Assembly: GCA_022843805.1 (NCBI GenBank)
Contig: JALHMY010000019.1
Span: 45,863 to 109,862 of the forward strand
Source of the DNA: Fuerstiella sp.
Lineage (GTDB): Bacteria; Planctomycetota; Planctomycetia; Planctomycetales; Planctomycetaceae
DNA length: 64,000 nucleotides
Direction: 5' to 3'
Every line of letters begins with the position of its first letter. The first letter of the stretch is position 1. Under the pieces are notes generated by a model that ran no database searches, had not been told where the DNA came from, and worked only from the letters and a program-made list of their open reading frames with translations. Shown piece after piece: positions 8,383 through 17,411 of the stretch. Position numbers and translations under genes: made by a program.

Positions 8383-10773
8383 TTACACTTTGAAGCGGAA
8401 GGTTTCGAGGAAATATCGATAACCCCATTGAACCAGAGTTCGATTTCCAACGAGGAATCTGGCGTTACCTCGCATGCCTGGCTTCATCAGAATGCCATCA
8501 CCCTGACTTTCAGCGTGATGAAAGTGCAGCTCAGCAATTGCCCGGTACGCGGTGCTGGCCAGTTTTTCCTTGCCCTGCGGGTCGGAAGTCGTTGCCAGCG
8601 GTCCCTGAAAACGGGTTGTCAGCGACTCAGGAGCCACAAGCTCCCCTTTCGGAGAAAGCTCTTTCACCTTTGTGACATAGGTCACGTCGGGGAGGTGGTC
8701 GAGTTTCAGTTCGATTTCCATGTTGTCCTGCAGTTCATCACGATGGCTTTGATTGATGTACAGAACGGCGTGCAGATCAGTCGCCGGGGCCACAGCCAGT
8801 AATTCCTGTCCGATTTCGACAAAGCATCCATCATTCTTTGGATCGAACGGAGTTCCGAACCAGCGGCCGAGCCTGGTGGGATCGATATCATCGCGAGGAG
8901 GCTCCGGGATGCGGCGAGCGGCCACGATTGTTCCGCTGACAGGAGCTCGCACAACTCTTGCCGCATTCAGGCGAACGAGTTCGCGGATTCGGGCTTCCAG
9001 CTTTTTGACTTCCGCCAGTGTCTCCTGTTCGGGAAGGAGATTCTGGTTCTGTCGATATTGTTCCACTTCCTCGGTGCGTGCTACCCACTGATAAGTGGAC
9101 TGCATCAGGTCATCCCGATTTTTGACCTCTGTTGCGTCCTCAACGACAGCCAGCACATCGCCCTTTTGAACCGAATTTCCCTGGCGAACGAGCGCCGAGT
9201 ATTCGGATGGCTGTGGAAGGCCGTCGAGCAGTGAGAGCTGTTCCGGGATAATCTCGTCCTTCTTGGGTGCTGCCTTCTGCCTTGCCCACTGCTGTATCTT
9301 CAGGAGCGTCTCGTAACGTTCCCGATATTCTTCAGGTGGAACAATCCATCCGGTGAAGGGGGCGGGAACGGTGACGAGGCCTCTGGGTTCAAGAAAGAAG
9401 GGGGCTTCAAGATGCCAGGGAATTCTGATGGTGACCGCAAGCCAGACGACAGCACCAAGCACGGCCAGACTAAACGCGATTTTGGGCTTGCTCATGGGTT
9501 CCATCCGGGGAGTGGCAATAATCTGGTAAACGTTCTTAAACATCGCAAATACAATACCGGCCATGCTGAACATCATCAGTGTAATGCCCAGACTCTGCAG
9601 GTCATAGGGTTTCAGTACGGTGTAAAGAAACATGCTGATGGAGACCAGGATCACCCAGCGATAAAGCCATGCGGCGATGGCATACGTAACGAACCATGCG
9701 CGTCCGGTTTCCGGCATAAATGGATCCGGACGGGATTCGATGCCGAGGCAATACCAGGAGAACGATTCTCGAAGAAGTTTATCTGACTTCTGCCGCAGAT
9801 TGGGAATCTCCAGGAAGTCGCTCATCATATAATAGCCGTCAAATCGCATCAGCGGATTTGCGTTGAAGATGACTGTGGTGATGGTCGTCACAAAAAACGT
9901 ATTTAGTGCAAGGTGATGCAGCAGACCAGGTTTTGTGAACCACCAGATATAGATAGCGACGGCGGACAGGATCACTTCGATGTACATACCGGCAGCGCCA
10001 ATAATGATGCGATGCCATTTATTCTTCATCATCCAGGAATCGGTAACGTCACAGTACAGGCAGGGGCTGAACACCAGCAGCATGACGCCCATTTCATGAC
10101 ATTCACCACCATAATGAACACAGCTCAAACCGTGTCCAAACTCGTGGATGATCTTGGCCAGTGCCATGGTGATCCACAGATAGATCAGATTTGGCCACCC
10201 GAAGAAGCTTTGAAATTCCGGCAGCCGACCTCGAAACTGGTCCAGATTGGCTCCCAGCAGCAGCCATGCTGAAGCGACAAACAGCATGCAGACAGTGGCC
10301 GCAACCGGGTGGAACATCCACCCAAACAGCGGGTGGATGAACTTCAGTGTTCGTTCGGGATCCCATCCGGGCAATCGCAGATACATCAGACTCATCAAAG
10401 TCTGTTTGATCTTTTCTTTACGGCTTTTTGCTCGTTCACGAGCCACGGAAGCGCCCTGACCCGGGCGATTGCTGATGACCAGACCTTTACGATGGAGGTC
10501 CGTAATCAGCTGCTGAATATCGCTGAGCGTTACCTGAAGCGTGGGGAACTCGCGTTTCAGGTCCTCACGCACTTTCTCAAGACTGCGTTTACCGTCCAGC
10601 AGTTCCAGAATCCTGTATTGTTCGATTTGCAGGCGATGATACTTCAGTGCGATTGGATCTTTAATGACCTGATATCCGACGCCCAGGTAATCAATTTTCG
10701 CGACCTGCAGATCGGCCCGTTTTTCGAGAGGAATCGGTCGCTCATTGGAAGCTACCGTGCTGCCGGCACTCAT
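8383..10773 (-). CDS. PqqD-like / M50 (site-2-protease-like) / HlyD-like fusion membrane protein
   Basis: A 796-residue membrane protein. The N-terminal 100 residues resemble a PqqD-type winged helix (YRILELLDGKRSLEKV). A run of membrane segments at about 150-440 carries the zinc site of M50 metalloproteases, HEFGH (H210, E211, H214), and the second motif NANPLMRFDGYY (304-315) supplying the third Asp ligand D312. The last 300 residues form a HlyD/lipoyl-type domain (ALVRQGNSVQKGDVLAVVED, RAPVSGTIVAARR). This architecture occurs in planctomycetes and some proteobacteria and is thought to act in export, by analogy to type I secretion adaptors; substrates are unknown. It is 72 bp downstream of a separate HlyD adaptor gene on the same strand, so the two probably form one complex. 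Confidence 0.87.
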   Translation of the reverse strand: MSAGSTVASNERPIPLEKRADLQVAKIDYLGVGYQVIKDPIALKYHRLQIEQYRILELLDGKRSLEKVREDLKREFPTLQVTLSDIQQLITDLHRKGLVISNRPGQGASVARERAKSRKEKIKQTLMSLMYLRLPGWDPERTLKFIHPLFGWMFHPVAATVCMLFVASAWLLLGANLDQFRGRLPEFQSFFGWPNLIYLWITMALAKIIHEFGHGLSCVHYGGECHEMGVMLLVFSPCLYCDVTDSWMMKNKWHRIIIGAAGMYIEVILSAVAIYIWWFTKPGLLHHLALNTFFVTTITTVIFNANPLMRFDGYYMMSDFLEIPNLRQKSDKLLRESFSWYCLGIESRPDPFMPETGRAWFVTYAIAAWLYRWVILVSISMFLYTVLKPYDLQSLGITLMMFSMAGIVFAMFKNVYQIIATPRMEPMSKPKIAFSLAVLGAVVWLAVTIRIPWHLEAPFFLEPRGLVTVPAPFTGWIVPPEEYRERYETLLKIQQWARQKAAPKKDEIIPEQLSLLDGLPQPSEYSALVRQGNSVQKGDVLAVVEDATEVKNRDDLMQSTYQWVARTEEVEQYRQNQNLLPEQETLAEVKKLEARIRELVRLNAARVVRAPVSGTIVAARRIPEPPRDDIDPTRLGRWFGTPFDPKNDGCFVEIGQELLAVAPATDLHAVLYINQSHRDELQDNMEIELKLDHLPDVTYVTKVKELSPKGELVAPESLTTRFQGPLATTSDPQGKEKLASTAYRAIAELHFHHAESQGDGILMKPGMRGNARFLVGNRTLVQWGYRYFLETFRFKV

Positions 10774-10845
10774 CTTAACTCCGTTCCTGTTTCACAGATT
10801 CAACACTGGATTGGGCCGGTTTCTCCGGACAAAAACCGGAGGCGA

Positions 10846-11889
10846 TCATTTGCCCTGAATCCATGCTTCAACCGGAACACCTTCCTGAAGCAGGTAGCGT
10901 CCCTGGCGGTCCTGTCGATTCGGGACATTCACAAACACGGTCAGCTCGCCGCGAGTTGACAACTTTGCTGTGACGAAAGTAACTGTACCCACGAACTTTT
11001 CACCCTGCCGGGCAGAGGCAGCAGCAGGGGGATTGTCAAACGGACTGGGAGCCGTCGCGGGAGCGGCCGGAGCATCAAACGCGGGCGCCGATGGACGCAG
11101 CCCGGGAGCACCTTCCAGCGGATTACTGCGGGTGCGAGCGGGTTCGACGGCTGCCTCTCCCGATTCTCCTGCAGCCGGTTTTCTCCGGGAACTGATTGTC
11201 AGCTCGACCGTGTTGCCGACGGAAATCTGATCGCGGTAACTATAGTCAACCAGCAGAACCGCACGAAGAATTGTCAGATCGGTCACAGTGAGCACAGGGT
11301 CGCCCTGCCGAACGGCCTGTCCAGGCCACTTGTGAACCTGTGTGACGACGGCATCTTCGGGCGCCAGAACCGTGTACTGGCCGATTTCAGATCGTTTCAC
11401 ATCTGCAGCAAGCTGAAGAATGATCTTGTCCTCATTCGATTTCTCCAGCTGTGCCTGTGCCTTTTGCACTTCCAGTTCACTCTGCCGAATTTCACTCTCA
11501 GTGAATACGGTAAACTGCCTCGATGCCTGAGCGTTTTTCTCCTTCTGGACCTGCAGGTCAATTTCTGCCTTGGCAAGCGCAGTCTGAGCGAACTTGATTT
11601 CGACTTCTGATTCGGCTTTCTTCTCTGCTTCTCGCAACTGCGCCTGAACCACATCATCCTTAAGGCGGATGATAATATCACCCTTTTTGACGACCTGTCC
11701 TTCTTCTGTTGGATTGACATAATCCAGAATTCCCGGGATTTCTGCGGACAGCTGGACTTCCTTGAGGATGGCAAGTCGAGCGTCATTGACCGGAATACGG
11801 GTCCCCTGAGCGCAGGCGGAGTTTGCATCAACAGCCAGGAGTGCCGTGACCGCCAGCATTGTGAGCAGTGGACAGTATCGGTTCATCAT
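10846..11889 (-). CDS. HlyD family periplasmic adaptor (membrane fusion protein)
   Basis: About 347 residues. An open frame extends upstream to 12000, but the first sensible start is one of two consecutive ATGs at 11889 and 11886, which give a signal peptide (hydrophobic core LLTMLAVTALLAVDAN, cleavage near ACAQ). The N-terminal lipoyl half (ILDYVNPTEEGQVVKKGDIIIRL) is followed by a long alpha-helical coiled-coil hairpin (about 85-180, rich in Glu, Lys, Gln, Ala) and the second lipoyl half (YTVLAPEDAVVTQVHKWPG), then a beta-barrel domain. A Pro/Ala-rich linker (about 255-300) interrupts the C-terminal part. Its neighbour is the M50/HlyD fusion; together they suggest an envelope-spanning export apparatus. 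No ABC or RND pump is encoded in the window. Confidence 0.85.
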   Translation of the reverse strand: MMNRYCPLLTMLAVTALLAVDANSACAQGTRIPVNDARLAILKEVQLSAEIPGILDYVNPTEEGQVVKKGDIIIRLKDDVVQAQLREAEKKAESEVEIKFAQTALAKAEIDLQVQKEKNAQASRQFTVFTESEIRQSELEVQKAQAQLEKSNEDKIILQLAADVKRSEIGQYTVLAPEDAVVTQVHKWPGQAVRQGDPVLTVTDLTILRAVLLVDYSYRDQISVGNTVELTISSRRKPAAGESGEAAVEPARTRSNPLEGAPGLRPSAPAFDAPAAPATAPSPFDNPPAAASARQGEKFVGTVTFVTAKLSTRGELTVFVNVPNRQDRQGRYLLQEGVPVEAWIQGK

Positions 11890-12331
11890 GGAACGGACTT
11901 TCGATTCGTGTGGATATGTCAGCACGCCTGGAGCATTCAGAAGCCGACGGAACGAGGGCAAATGAAACGGCAGGCCGACAAAATGAACTGTTAGGATCAC
12001 GTGGTCTAACGCATGGAGGCCAATTGCTCAATATTTCCTGCCCGGTCCGGCATCCTGCCGAAACCCGGTTCCACCGGACAACTTTCTGGTCCGTATTGTA
12101 TCAGGATTTCGTCAATACGCCGAATTTTTCTGTTGTCAATCACAATTATTCAACTGTGTGACAGGGACAAACCCGTGTCGAAATTGCGACGAATCGAGCA
12201 GAAATTCACAGAAACTGCCTGAATATCATAATGTCGTGCAGCCTCCCATAGTCGTCTTTCGCTCCGCGAAAAAACGCCTGCACGCTACTTTCGCGGAGCG
12301 AAAGGCGACACTAAGTCCACGCCTTTGCGTT
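11890..12331. other. intergenic region upstream of the HlyD gene, no gene seen
   Basis: About 440 bp between the HlyD start and the HD-domain gene end, both on the minus strand. It contains one copy of the TTTCGCTCCGCGAAA palindromic repeat (separate entry) and otherwise no supported gene; short frames here have no family resemblance. The promoter for the HlyD-M50 unit should lie here. Confidence 0.5.
12247..12313. repeat. palindromic repeat, copy 1 of a dispersed family
   Basis: Left arm at 12251-12270 (GTCGTCTTTCGCTCCGCGAA) and right arm at 12290-12309 pair over 20 bases with a single wobble mismatch, giving a strong hairpin with a 19-base loop. The same arms occur at 33010-33059 and, partly, at 34362-34401. 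Confidence 0.8.
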
Positions 12332-13687
12332 TTAAGACTCCGGATGTTCTGCCAGCATTGCAGTGACGATGTCATCGATCGCCACTGTGTGGTCATGGAT
12401 TAAGCCCACTGCTCTCTGACTGCCAAAAATACGAACCTTTTTAACACAGTCATCGAACTGAGTTTTTGCCATCGCGTCCACAATCGGCGATACTTCGCGC
12501 AAAGAGCGATAACAGCGTTCGGCTGGAAAGAAAACGTCGACACGAAACTCCACTTCCCGGTGCAGCGGAGGAGCATCGATCAGGATGTCCAGATCCTGAA
12601 GAGGCTGCCCGGTTTGTTCGGAAATTCGACGGGCCAGTCGGTTTGAAAATCGGGTCAGCTGCGGATAGGTCATGTGACGCATTGCCCGGTACAGTTCGGA
12701 ATGGTGAAACAGGCTGTATTCAGAAAGTCGCTTATGAAGCACACGTTTTGATCCGAACAAACCGTCGGTCAGCAACGTCGCCTGAGCGGGTACAGCGGCG
12801 GCACAAAGCTGGCGTATCAAATCGTGTTCGGGCAGTCTGAACAGTTCATAAAGACTGAGCGACTGATGGACTTCAAAAAAAGCACGTGCAAACATCGTAG
12901 TTGCGGACCTTACCGCATGATGCCAGTAAACCTCGGTGAACATGACATAACGGGCGAACACCATCATCTCGGCAGCCGTTTTTCCTTTTCCTGTGATCGC
13001 GAGGCCATCTCCGGCTTCGTTGACAACCAGCGAATTGATCAGCCGGTTTCGATCAAAGTGACGACCATACGGAACACCACAGTGCTGACTGTCGCGGGAG
13101 AGGTAGTCCATTTTATCGATGTCGATAGGACCGGATAAGATGGAACGTCGCAGACGATGGCTGGGGCTGTCGCTTCCGGCCACCAGCACATCCAGGACTT
13201 CATGCGGTTCAATCTGCCACTCCGTTCGCAGGACGTTTGCCAGCTCGCTGCCGGAGCTTAGAAATTCGGTGGCAAACACCTCATGTGGCGGCATGTTCGG
13301 CAGGCACATATCTTCTATCGGATGGCAGAACGGCCAGTGTCCGATATCGTGAAGCAGCGCTGCCACAATCAGGATCTCGGCATCACGTACGGAGACCGTA
13401 GCGGCAAATCGAGGATCACGGCCAAGCTGCCAGAGATAACGCAGGGCATTGTGATAGACGCCCAGTGCATGTTCAAAGCGAGTATGTGTCGCACCTGGGT
13501 AGACTCGGGAGGCCAGTGCCAGCTGAGTGACATGGGCGAGCCGCTGAAATTCGGCTGAATCCACAATCGATCTGACACGTCGGGTGAACGGGACATCCTG
13601 TTCGGAAGGAATGCGAATCACTCCCACGGAGTTGCCCGATTGAGAGATTTCCGGGATGTCAGTGTAGGGGTGCATCATCCTCGGCAT
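12332..13687 (-). CDS. HD-domain metal-dependent phosphohydrolase (dGTPase-like)
   Basis: A 451-residue cytoplasmic protein. The HD superfamily metal site is complete: RVYPGATHTRFEHALGVYH (H73), LLHDIGHWPF with the HD pair at 113-114 and H117, and a later Asp in GPIDIDKMDYLSRDS. This order matches the dNTP triphosphohydrolase/SAMHD1-like branch (YdhJ/COG1078 type), which cleaves dNTPs or related nucleotides; the true substrate cannot be read from sequence. ATGs at residues 4 and 5 are alternative starts. It is transcribed away from infA, with about 390 bp between the two starts, and is followed after a repeat by the HlyD gene on the same strand. Confidence 0.88.
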   Translation of the reverse strand: MPRMMHPYTDIPEISQSGNSVGVIRIPSEQDVPFTRRVRSIVDSAEFQRLAHVTQLALASRVYPGATHTRFEHALGVYHNALRYLWQLGRDPRFAATVSVRDAEILIVAALLHDIGHWPFCHPIEDMCLPNMPPHEVFATEFLSSGSELANVLRTEWQIEPHEVLDVLVAGSDSPSHRLRRSILSGPIDIDKMDYLSRDSQHCGVPYGRHFDRNRLINSLVVNEAGDGLAITGKGKTAAEMMVFARYVMFTEVYWHHAVRSATTMFARAFFEVHQSLSLYELFRLPEHDLIRQLCAAAVPAQATLLTDGLFGSKRVLHKRLSEYSLFHHSELYRAMRHMTYPQLTRFSNRLARRISEQTGQPLQDLDILIDAPPLHREVEFRVDVFFPAERCYRSLREVSPIVDAMAKTQFDDCVKKVRIFGSQRAVGLIHDHTVAIDDIVTAMLAEHPES

Positions 13688-14078
13688 CCTCGGACATTTT
13701 CATTCAACTCTCAACCTTTCCGAAGAGTCTCAGGGTGAAAACATTTCTTCGAATGGCCACGAAATACGAAAATTGTAGGAAGAAATATCGAGGCGAACCG
13801 GGCAAGAACGGAATTCGTTTGCTGTAAGCTGCTTTCCGGCTTGAGTTTCTGGCAAATCCCTGTCAGGATGTCAGTTCGCAGCGGCGGGTTTTGAGAAATC
13901 GAGACTGGTCTTCCAATTTGCTCCGCTTCGATACAATAAGCGTTTCACAAATCGGTGAGACGCCGAAAGATGATGGCGGCGTGAAGAATCCCAGGGGATC
14001 CGAATTTCTGCTCGGTGCCCGGAAACGTCAGACCTGACCGAATTTTCTATGTGCAGAAGGGCGAAAGAAGCGTTTGGA
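13688..14078. other. divergent intergenic region between HD-domain gene and infA
   Basis: About 390 bp holding the two divergent promoters. I see no gene, no tRNA and no strong repeat. An 80-codon minus-strand frame at 13871-14113 overlaps the infA start and is rejected. Confidence 0.5.
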
Positions 14079-14297
14079 ATGGCGAAGGAAGAAGCGATAC
14101 AGGTAGAGGGCAACGTGATTGAGGCCCTGGCAAATACTCAGTTCCGAGTGGAACTGGAGAACGGTCATCAGGTCATGGCACACGTCGCCGGAAAAATGCG
14201 AAAGCATTTTATTCGAATCGTACCGGGAGACCGTGTTGTGGTCGAAGTTTCTCCCTACGACCTGAAGCGTGGTCGCATTGTTTACCGCGAACGCTGA
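14079..14297 (+). CDS. infA: translation initiation factor IF-1
   Basis: 72 residues, the standard length for IF-1, starting [17 protein letters not shown]. The single S1-like OB fold is complete ([47 protein letters not shown]). An upstream in-frame start at 14049 adds ten residues not seen in the family, so the internal ATG is chosen. IF-1 binds the 30S A site during initiation. Unlike many bacteria it is not next to ribosomal protein genes here; rnhA follows 70 bp later. The last codons and stop are repeated twice more immediately downstream (see findings). Confidence 0.96.
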   Translation: MAKEEAIQVEGNVIEALANTQFRVELENGHQVMAHVAGKMRKHFIRIVPGDRVVVEVSPYDLKRGRIVYRER

Positions 14298-14348
14298 TTA
14301 CCGCGAACGCTGATTACCTTGTCTATCGCTGACCGCGAACGCTGATTA
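14285..14348. repeat. three copies of a 16-bp sequence over the infA stop codon
   Basis: CCGCGAACGCTGATTA occurs at 14285-14300, 14301-14316 and 14333-14348. The first copy contains the final Glu-Arg codons and the TGA of infA; the other two are non-coding, the third after a 16-base spacer. Confidence 0.9.
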
Positions 14349-14367
14349 GTCAGAGTCTCCGCCCTGT

Positions 14368-14844
14368 ATGTCAAGCTCCGTAAGTCCACTACCGTTTGTT
14401 CAGCTGTTTACAGACGGGGCGTGTCGGGGAAACCCGGGGCCTGGCGGCTGGGGTTGTATTTTGCGGCACCCGGCCACCAGTACAGAGCGCGAATTCAGTG
14501 GAGGTCATCCGGAGACCACCAATAATCAGATGGAACTCCAGGCTGTTATTGAAGGTCTGAACAGACTGACGCGCCGCTCCAGAGTTGAAGTCATCACTGA
14601 CAGCAAATATGTGGCGCAGGGCTCATCGGAATGGCTGCCCGGCTGGAAGAAGAACGGCTGGAAACGTCGGGACGGAAATAGGCTGGTGCCCGTTAAGAAT
14701 GTGGAATACTGGCAACAGCTGGATCAGTTGCTGCAGAAGCATCAGGTGCATTTTACTGTGGTTCGCGGTCATATGGGTCATCCGGAGAATGAGCGTTGTG
14801 ATGAGCTTGCCGTTGCTGCGGCAGAGTTGGCTCGCAACTCCTGA
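14368..14844 (+). CDS. rnhA: ribonuclease HI
   Basis: 158 residues, full length for bacterial RNase HI. Catalytic acids are all present: D16 in LFTDGACRGNPGPGGWG, E56 in NNQMELQAV, D78 in ITDSKYV and D145 in ERCDELA, plus the catalytic histidine H135 in RGHMGHPENE. The basic protrusion with tryptophans (WLPGWKKNGWKRRDG) that grips the hybrid is also there. It cleaves the RNA strand of RNA:DNA hybrids, removing R-loops and primer remnants. It follows infA by 70 bp on the same strand and is probably co-transcribed with it. Confidence 0.96.
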   Translation: MSSSVSPLPFVQLFTDGACRGNPGPGGWGCILRHPATSTEREFSGGHPETTNNQMELQAVIEGLNRLTRRSRVEVITDSKYVAQGSSEWLPGWKKNGWKRRDGNRLVPVKNVEYWQQLDQLLQKHQVHFTVVRGHMGHPENERCDELAVAAAELARNS

Positions 14845-15121
14845 TCCCATCGCAAATGACCGATGACAGAAGTACCCATGGCAAACGAACCCATAGCAAA
14901 CCTGCCTAACCCGGCGGCCGATTTTTAGCTTCAGATATCAACATCGGAAGTACCCGTGCAGTTTTACTGTCTTTCGGGACTCACGCGTTCGTGATGACAG
15001 TCGTATTCACGGCCATCTCCGGACACCGTGTTGCATAATCTGCCTTTTGTCATCAGCGGTCGAGTTGAATTGCCGATCGGTACTTCGGAGGGTCGCCAAA
15101 TTTCTGAAGGAGTATTTGCAG

Positions 15122-15706
15122 ATGAAAAGTACTGGTCTGAGAAAGATGATCGTTGCGTTGATCGCCGTTGCCCTTGGGGTGTCAGGGAACCCATTGTTCG
15201 CATTGGATACGCCGGGACCGCGTCCATTGCCGGACGCAAAAGCCAGAATTCGGGACGTGCTGCTGTCAGAACGAGGAGTCGTCGAACTGCAGCTTGTTGA
15301 TTCTCAGGGACAGGGCCTGAAGAATGTTCCCGTGACGGTAAAGTTCCAGGATCGCATTGTGGCACAGGCCACGACGGGCGAGAACGGTCTCGTTTCTCTT
15401 GAGAAAATTCGCCCGGGCCAGCATACTGTTCATGCCGGAGCGGGTATTGAGCTGGTGCGAGTCTGGCAGCCGTCGGCTGCACCTCCTTCAGCGGTTAATC
15501 GACTGGCGATTGTGTCAGATGAACGAGTGGTCCGCGGCCAGCCCGGCTCAACTCCATCGAATCCCGGACAGACAACAATTTCGCCGGGCGGAGCGCTCAC
15601 TATTCTTTCTCTCGTCGGTGCCGGCGTTGCTCTGGCAGAAATCGAATCACAGAAAGATGATATAAAAAGCCTGCAGAGTCAGGTGAATGCACTGGCGAGT
15701 CCATAG
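15122..15706 (+). CDS. small secreted hypothetical protein with a carboxypeptidase-regulatory-like domain
   Basis: 194 residues. The start MKSTGLRKMIV is chosen because GAAGGAG lies about 9 bases upstream and because it creates a clear signal peptide (hydrophobic MIVALIAVALGV, cleavage near LFALD). Residues about 40-110 (VVELQLVDSQGQGLKNVPVTV, TTGENGLVSLEKIRPGQHTV) resemble a CarboxypepD_reg/Ig-like fold with the usual G-x-V strand pattern. A hydrophobic Gly/Ala-rich helix (GGALTILSLVGAGVALAEI) near the C terminus is followed by a short coiled coil, suggesting membrane anchoring or oligomerisation. Function unknown. A good terminator follows. Confidence 0.75.
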   Translation: MKSTGLRKMIVALIAVALGVSGNPLFALDTPGPRPLPDAKARIRDVLLSERGVVELQLVDSQGQGLKNVPVTVKFQDRIVAQATTGENGLVSLEKIRPGQHTVHAGAGIELVRVWQPSAAPPSAVNRLAIVSDERVVRGQPGSTPSNPGQTTISPGGALTILSLVGAGVALAEIESQKDDIKSLQSQVNALASP

Positions 15707-15738
15707 AATCAACAGGGACGAACATTGGGGGACTCTCT

Positions 15739-15772
15739 GCGGGGACGGCCAACAGCTGTCCCCGCTTTTTTT
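15739..15772 (+). terminator. rho-independent terminator
   Basis: GCGGGGAC (15739-15746) pairs perfectly with GTCCCCGC (15758-15765), loop of 11 bases, followed directly by seven T residues (15766-15772). It ends the small secreted protein gene. Confidence 0.88.
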
Positions 15773-15813
15773 GATATACTCTGAAATCAGGCGAGCGGCA
15801 AAATCGTTTTTAC

Positions 15814-15991
15814 CGGGAGGGCGAGGCTCCTGCCGAGCCGAGAGTTTTTCTCGGGAGGGCGAGGCTCCCGCCGAGCCGAGAGCTTTTCTCGGGAGGGCGA
15901 GGCTCCTGCCGAGCCGAGAGCTTTTCTCGGGAGGGCGAGGCTCCCGCCGAGCCGAGAGCTTTTCTCGGCTCAGCAGGAGCTTCGCCCTCCC
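15814..15991. repeat. four 38-bp tandem repeats closed by an inverted half-copy
   Basis: Units begin at 15814, 15852, 15890 and 15928, period exactly 38 bp, each containing CGGGAGGGCGAGGCTCC, then CGCCGAGCCGAG and a CTTTTCT spacer. Units alternate TCCTGCC and TCCCGCC. At 15964-15991 the sequence is repeated in reverse orientation (CTCGGCTCAGCAGGAGCTTC...), so any unit can pair with the terminal inverted copy to make a long hairpin. A long open frame runs through the array into the next gene but is not a real N terminus. Confidence 0.9.
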
Positions 15992-16076
15992 ATGTGCCGC
16001 GGTGACTGGTATATTTTTGAATGCCGGTCACCTTATACAGAATGCCGGATTCGAAGCAGGTGACAGGAGACCCGGA

Positions 16077-17342
16077 ATGAATTCCGTTTCAGCCAGACAT
16101 ATCACTCCGACTGATATTGAGCGGATTGTTCCGTTTGAAGTGCTGATTGACCGAATTGCTGCAGATCGTGAATCTGCATGGATCAGTTGTCGACGAATGC
16201 TTCACGCTGCCCCGGAGCCCAGTGGACAGGAGACGGCGACCAGCCAGTTTATCGTCTCAAGACTCAGCACACCTCTGATTACAGCCGCAATACCGCCGAG
16301 GGGAGTGGGGGTCATTGCCGACCTGAAGATTGGAGCTGTCACCGAGGCAACTCGAGTGATCGCGGTGCGAGCCGACATTGACGCTCTGCGGATGCCTGAC
16401 AAAAAATCGGTTGCGTACTGTTCGGGCAGAGCCGGGCTGGCACATGCCTGCGGACATGACGCTCATACAACGGTTGTCCTTGCCACGGCCGAACTGCTTC
16501 AGACGGTGGCCCGAACCTCGCAGGAGTCAGAACTTCCGGCCATTCATATCCGTTTTCTGTTTCAGGCGGCTGAAGAGACGGGGGAAGGCGCCTTGTGGAT
16601 GATTGAAGACGGAGGCCTTGAAGGAGTTTCCGCAATCCTCGGCCTGCACGTCGATCCTCAGATTCGTGCGGGGCGTATTGGAATTCGTTACGGAGTGTTG
16701 ACAGCGCAGGTTGACGAGCTGCATTTTGTTGTTGAGGGACGAGGCGGGCATGCGGCTCGTCCGCAGCACACCACCGATCCGATTGCGGCGGCTGTGATGC
16801 TGATTTCCACACTTTATCAGACGATTCCTCGGCAGGCGGACGCGCTGACACCCACCGTTTTCACCATCGGTTCAGTTCATGGGGGAACCGCGTCGAATAT
16901 TATTCCGGATCGCGTCGAGATTTCCGGAACTCTGCGAACAACCGATGCGGAAACTCGCCTGCGTGTGATCGGACTGATTCGCCACACATGCGAAGCGATC
17001 TCACTGACGACGGGCAGCAAAATTGATGTCGGGTTCTCCAGCCCGCTTGGTTCGGTGATCAATGACCCGGTCGTTACGTCCGCATTTGAGGCGTCAGCCC
17101 GCCAGGTTGTCGGTGATCAGGGAATCGTGATCATCGAGAAACCCAGTATGGGCGGAGAAGACTTCGCGAACTACATCGATCGGGTTCGGGGCGCGCAGAT
17201 ACGACTGGGATGTGCGGGAGAACAGTCAGACTGGCCCCTCCTGCATTCGCCGGTGTTCGATATCGATGAAAAGGCAATTGCTGTCGGAGCCCGGGTGATG
17301 GCCAGAACTGCTCTTTTGCTGGCAATGATTGCCCGCGACTGA
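16077..17342 (+). CDS. M20 family amidohydrolase (hippurate hydrolase / N-acyl amino acid deacylase type)
   Basis: 421 residues from the ATG at 16077, supported by AGGAG about 8 bases upstream; the open frame extends 130 codons further up through the 38-bp repeats, which is an artefact. The metal-binding signatures of the M20D group are clear: VRADIDALRM, ACGHDAHT (C125, H127, H130), QAAEETGEGA (E166, E167) and LHVDP. The dimerisation/lid domain (HFVVEGRGGHAARPQ) and C-terminal MGGEDFANY complete the fold. Enzymes of this group remove acyl groups from amino acids or indole conjugates; the substrate here is not determinable. The cytosolic location follows from absence of a signal peptide. Confidence 0.92.
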   Translation: MNSVSARHITPTDIERIVPFEVLIDRIAADRESAWISCRRMLHAAPEPSGQETATSQFIVSRLSTPLITAAIPPRGVGVIADLKIGAVTEATRVIAVRADIDALRMPDKKSVAYCSGRAGLAHACGHDAHTTVVLATAELLQTVARTSQESELPAIHIRFLFQAAEETGEGALWMIEDGGLEGVSAILGLHVDPQIRAGRIGIRYGVLTAQVDELHFVVEGRGGHAARPQHTTDPIAAAVMLISTLYQTIPRQADALTPTVFTIGSVHGGTASNIIPDRVEISGTLRTTDAETRLRVIGLIRHTCEAISLTTGSKIDVGFSSPLGSVINDPVVTSAFEASARQVVGDQGIVIIEKPSMGGEDFANYIDRVRGAQIRLGCAGEQSDWPLLHSPVFDIDEKAIAVGARVMARTALLLAMIARD

Positions 17343-17411
17343 CCTCGCCGTTTAGATTTCCGTATTCTGGTCCCTGCTCTCGCCACCTCCCTGCCTTCGG
17401 AAAAAAATCAA

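Noticed and set aside
15814..15991. CRISPR array
   Set aside because: The repeats are contiguous with no unique spacers, and no cas gene is seen.
15687..16076. 130-codon N-terminal extension of the M20 amidohydrolase
   Set aside because: It is encoded by the terminator and the 38-bp repeats; the ATG at 16077 has a good ribosome binding site and matches family length.
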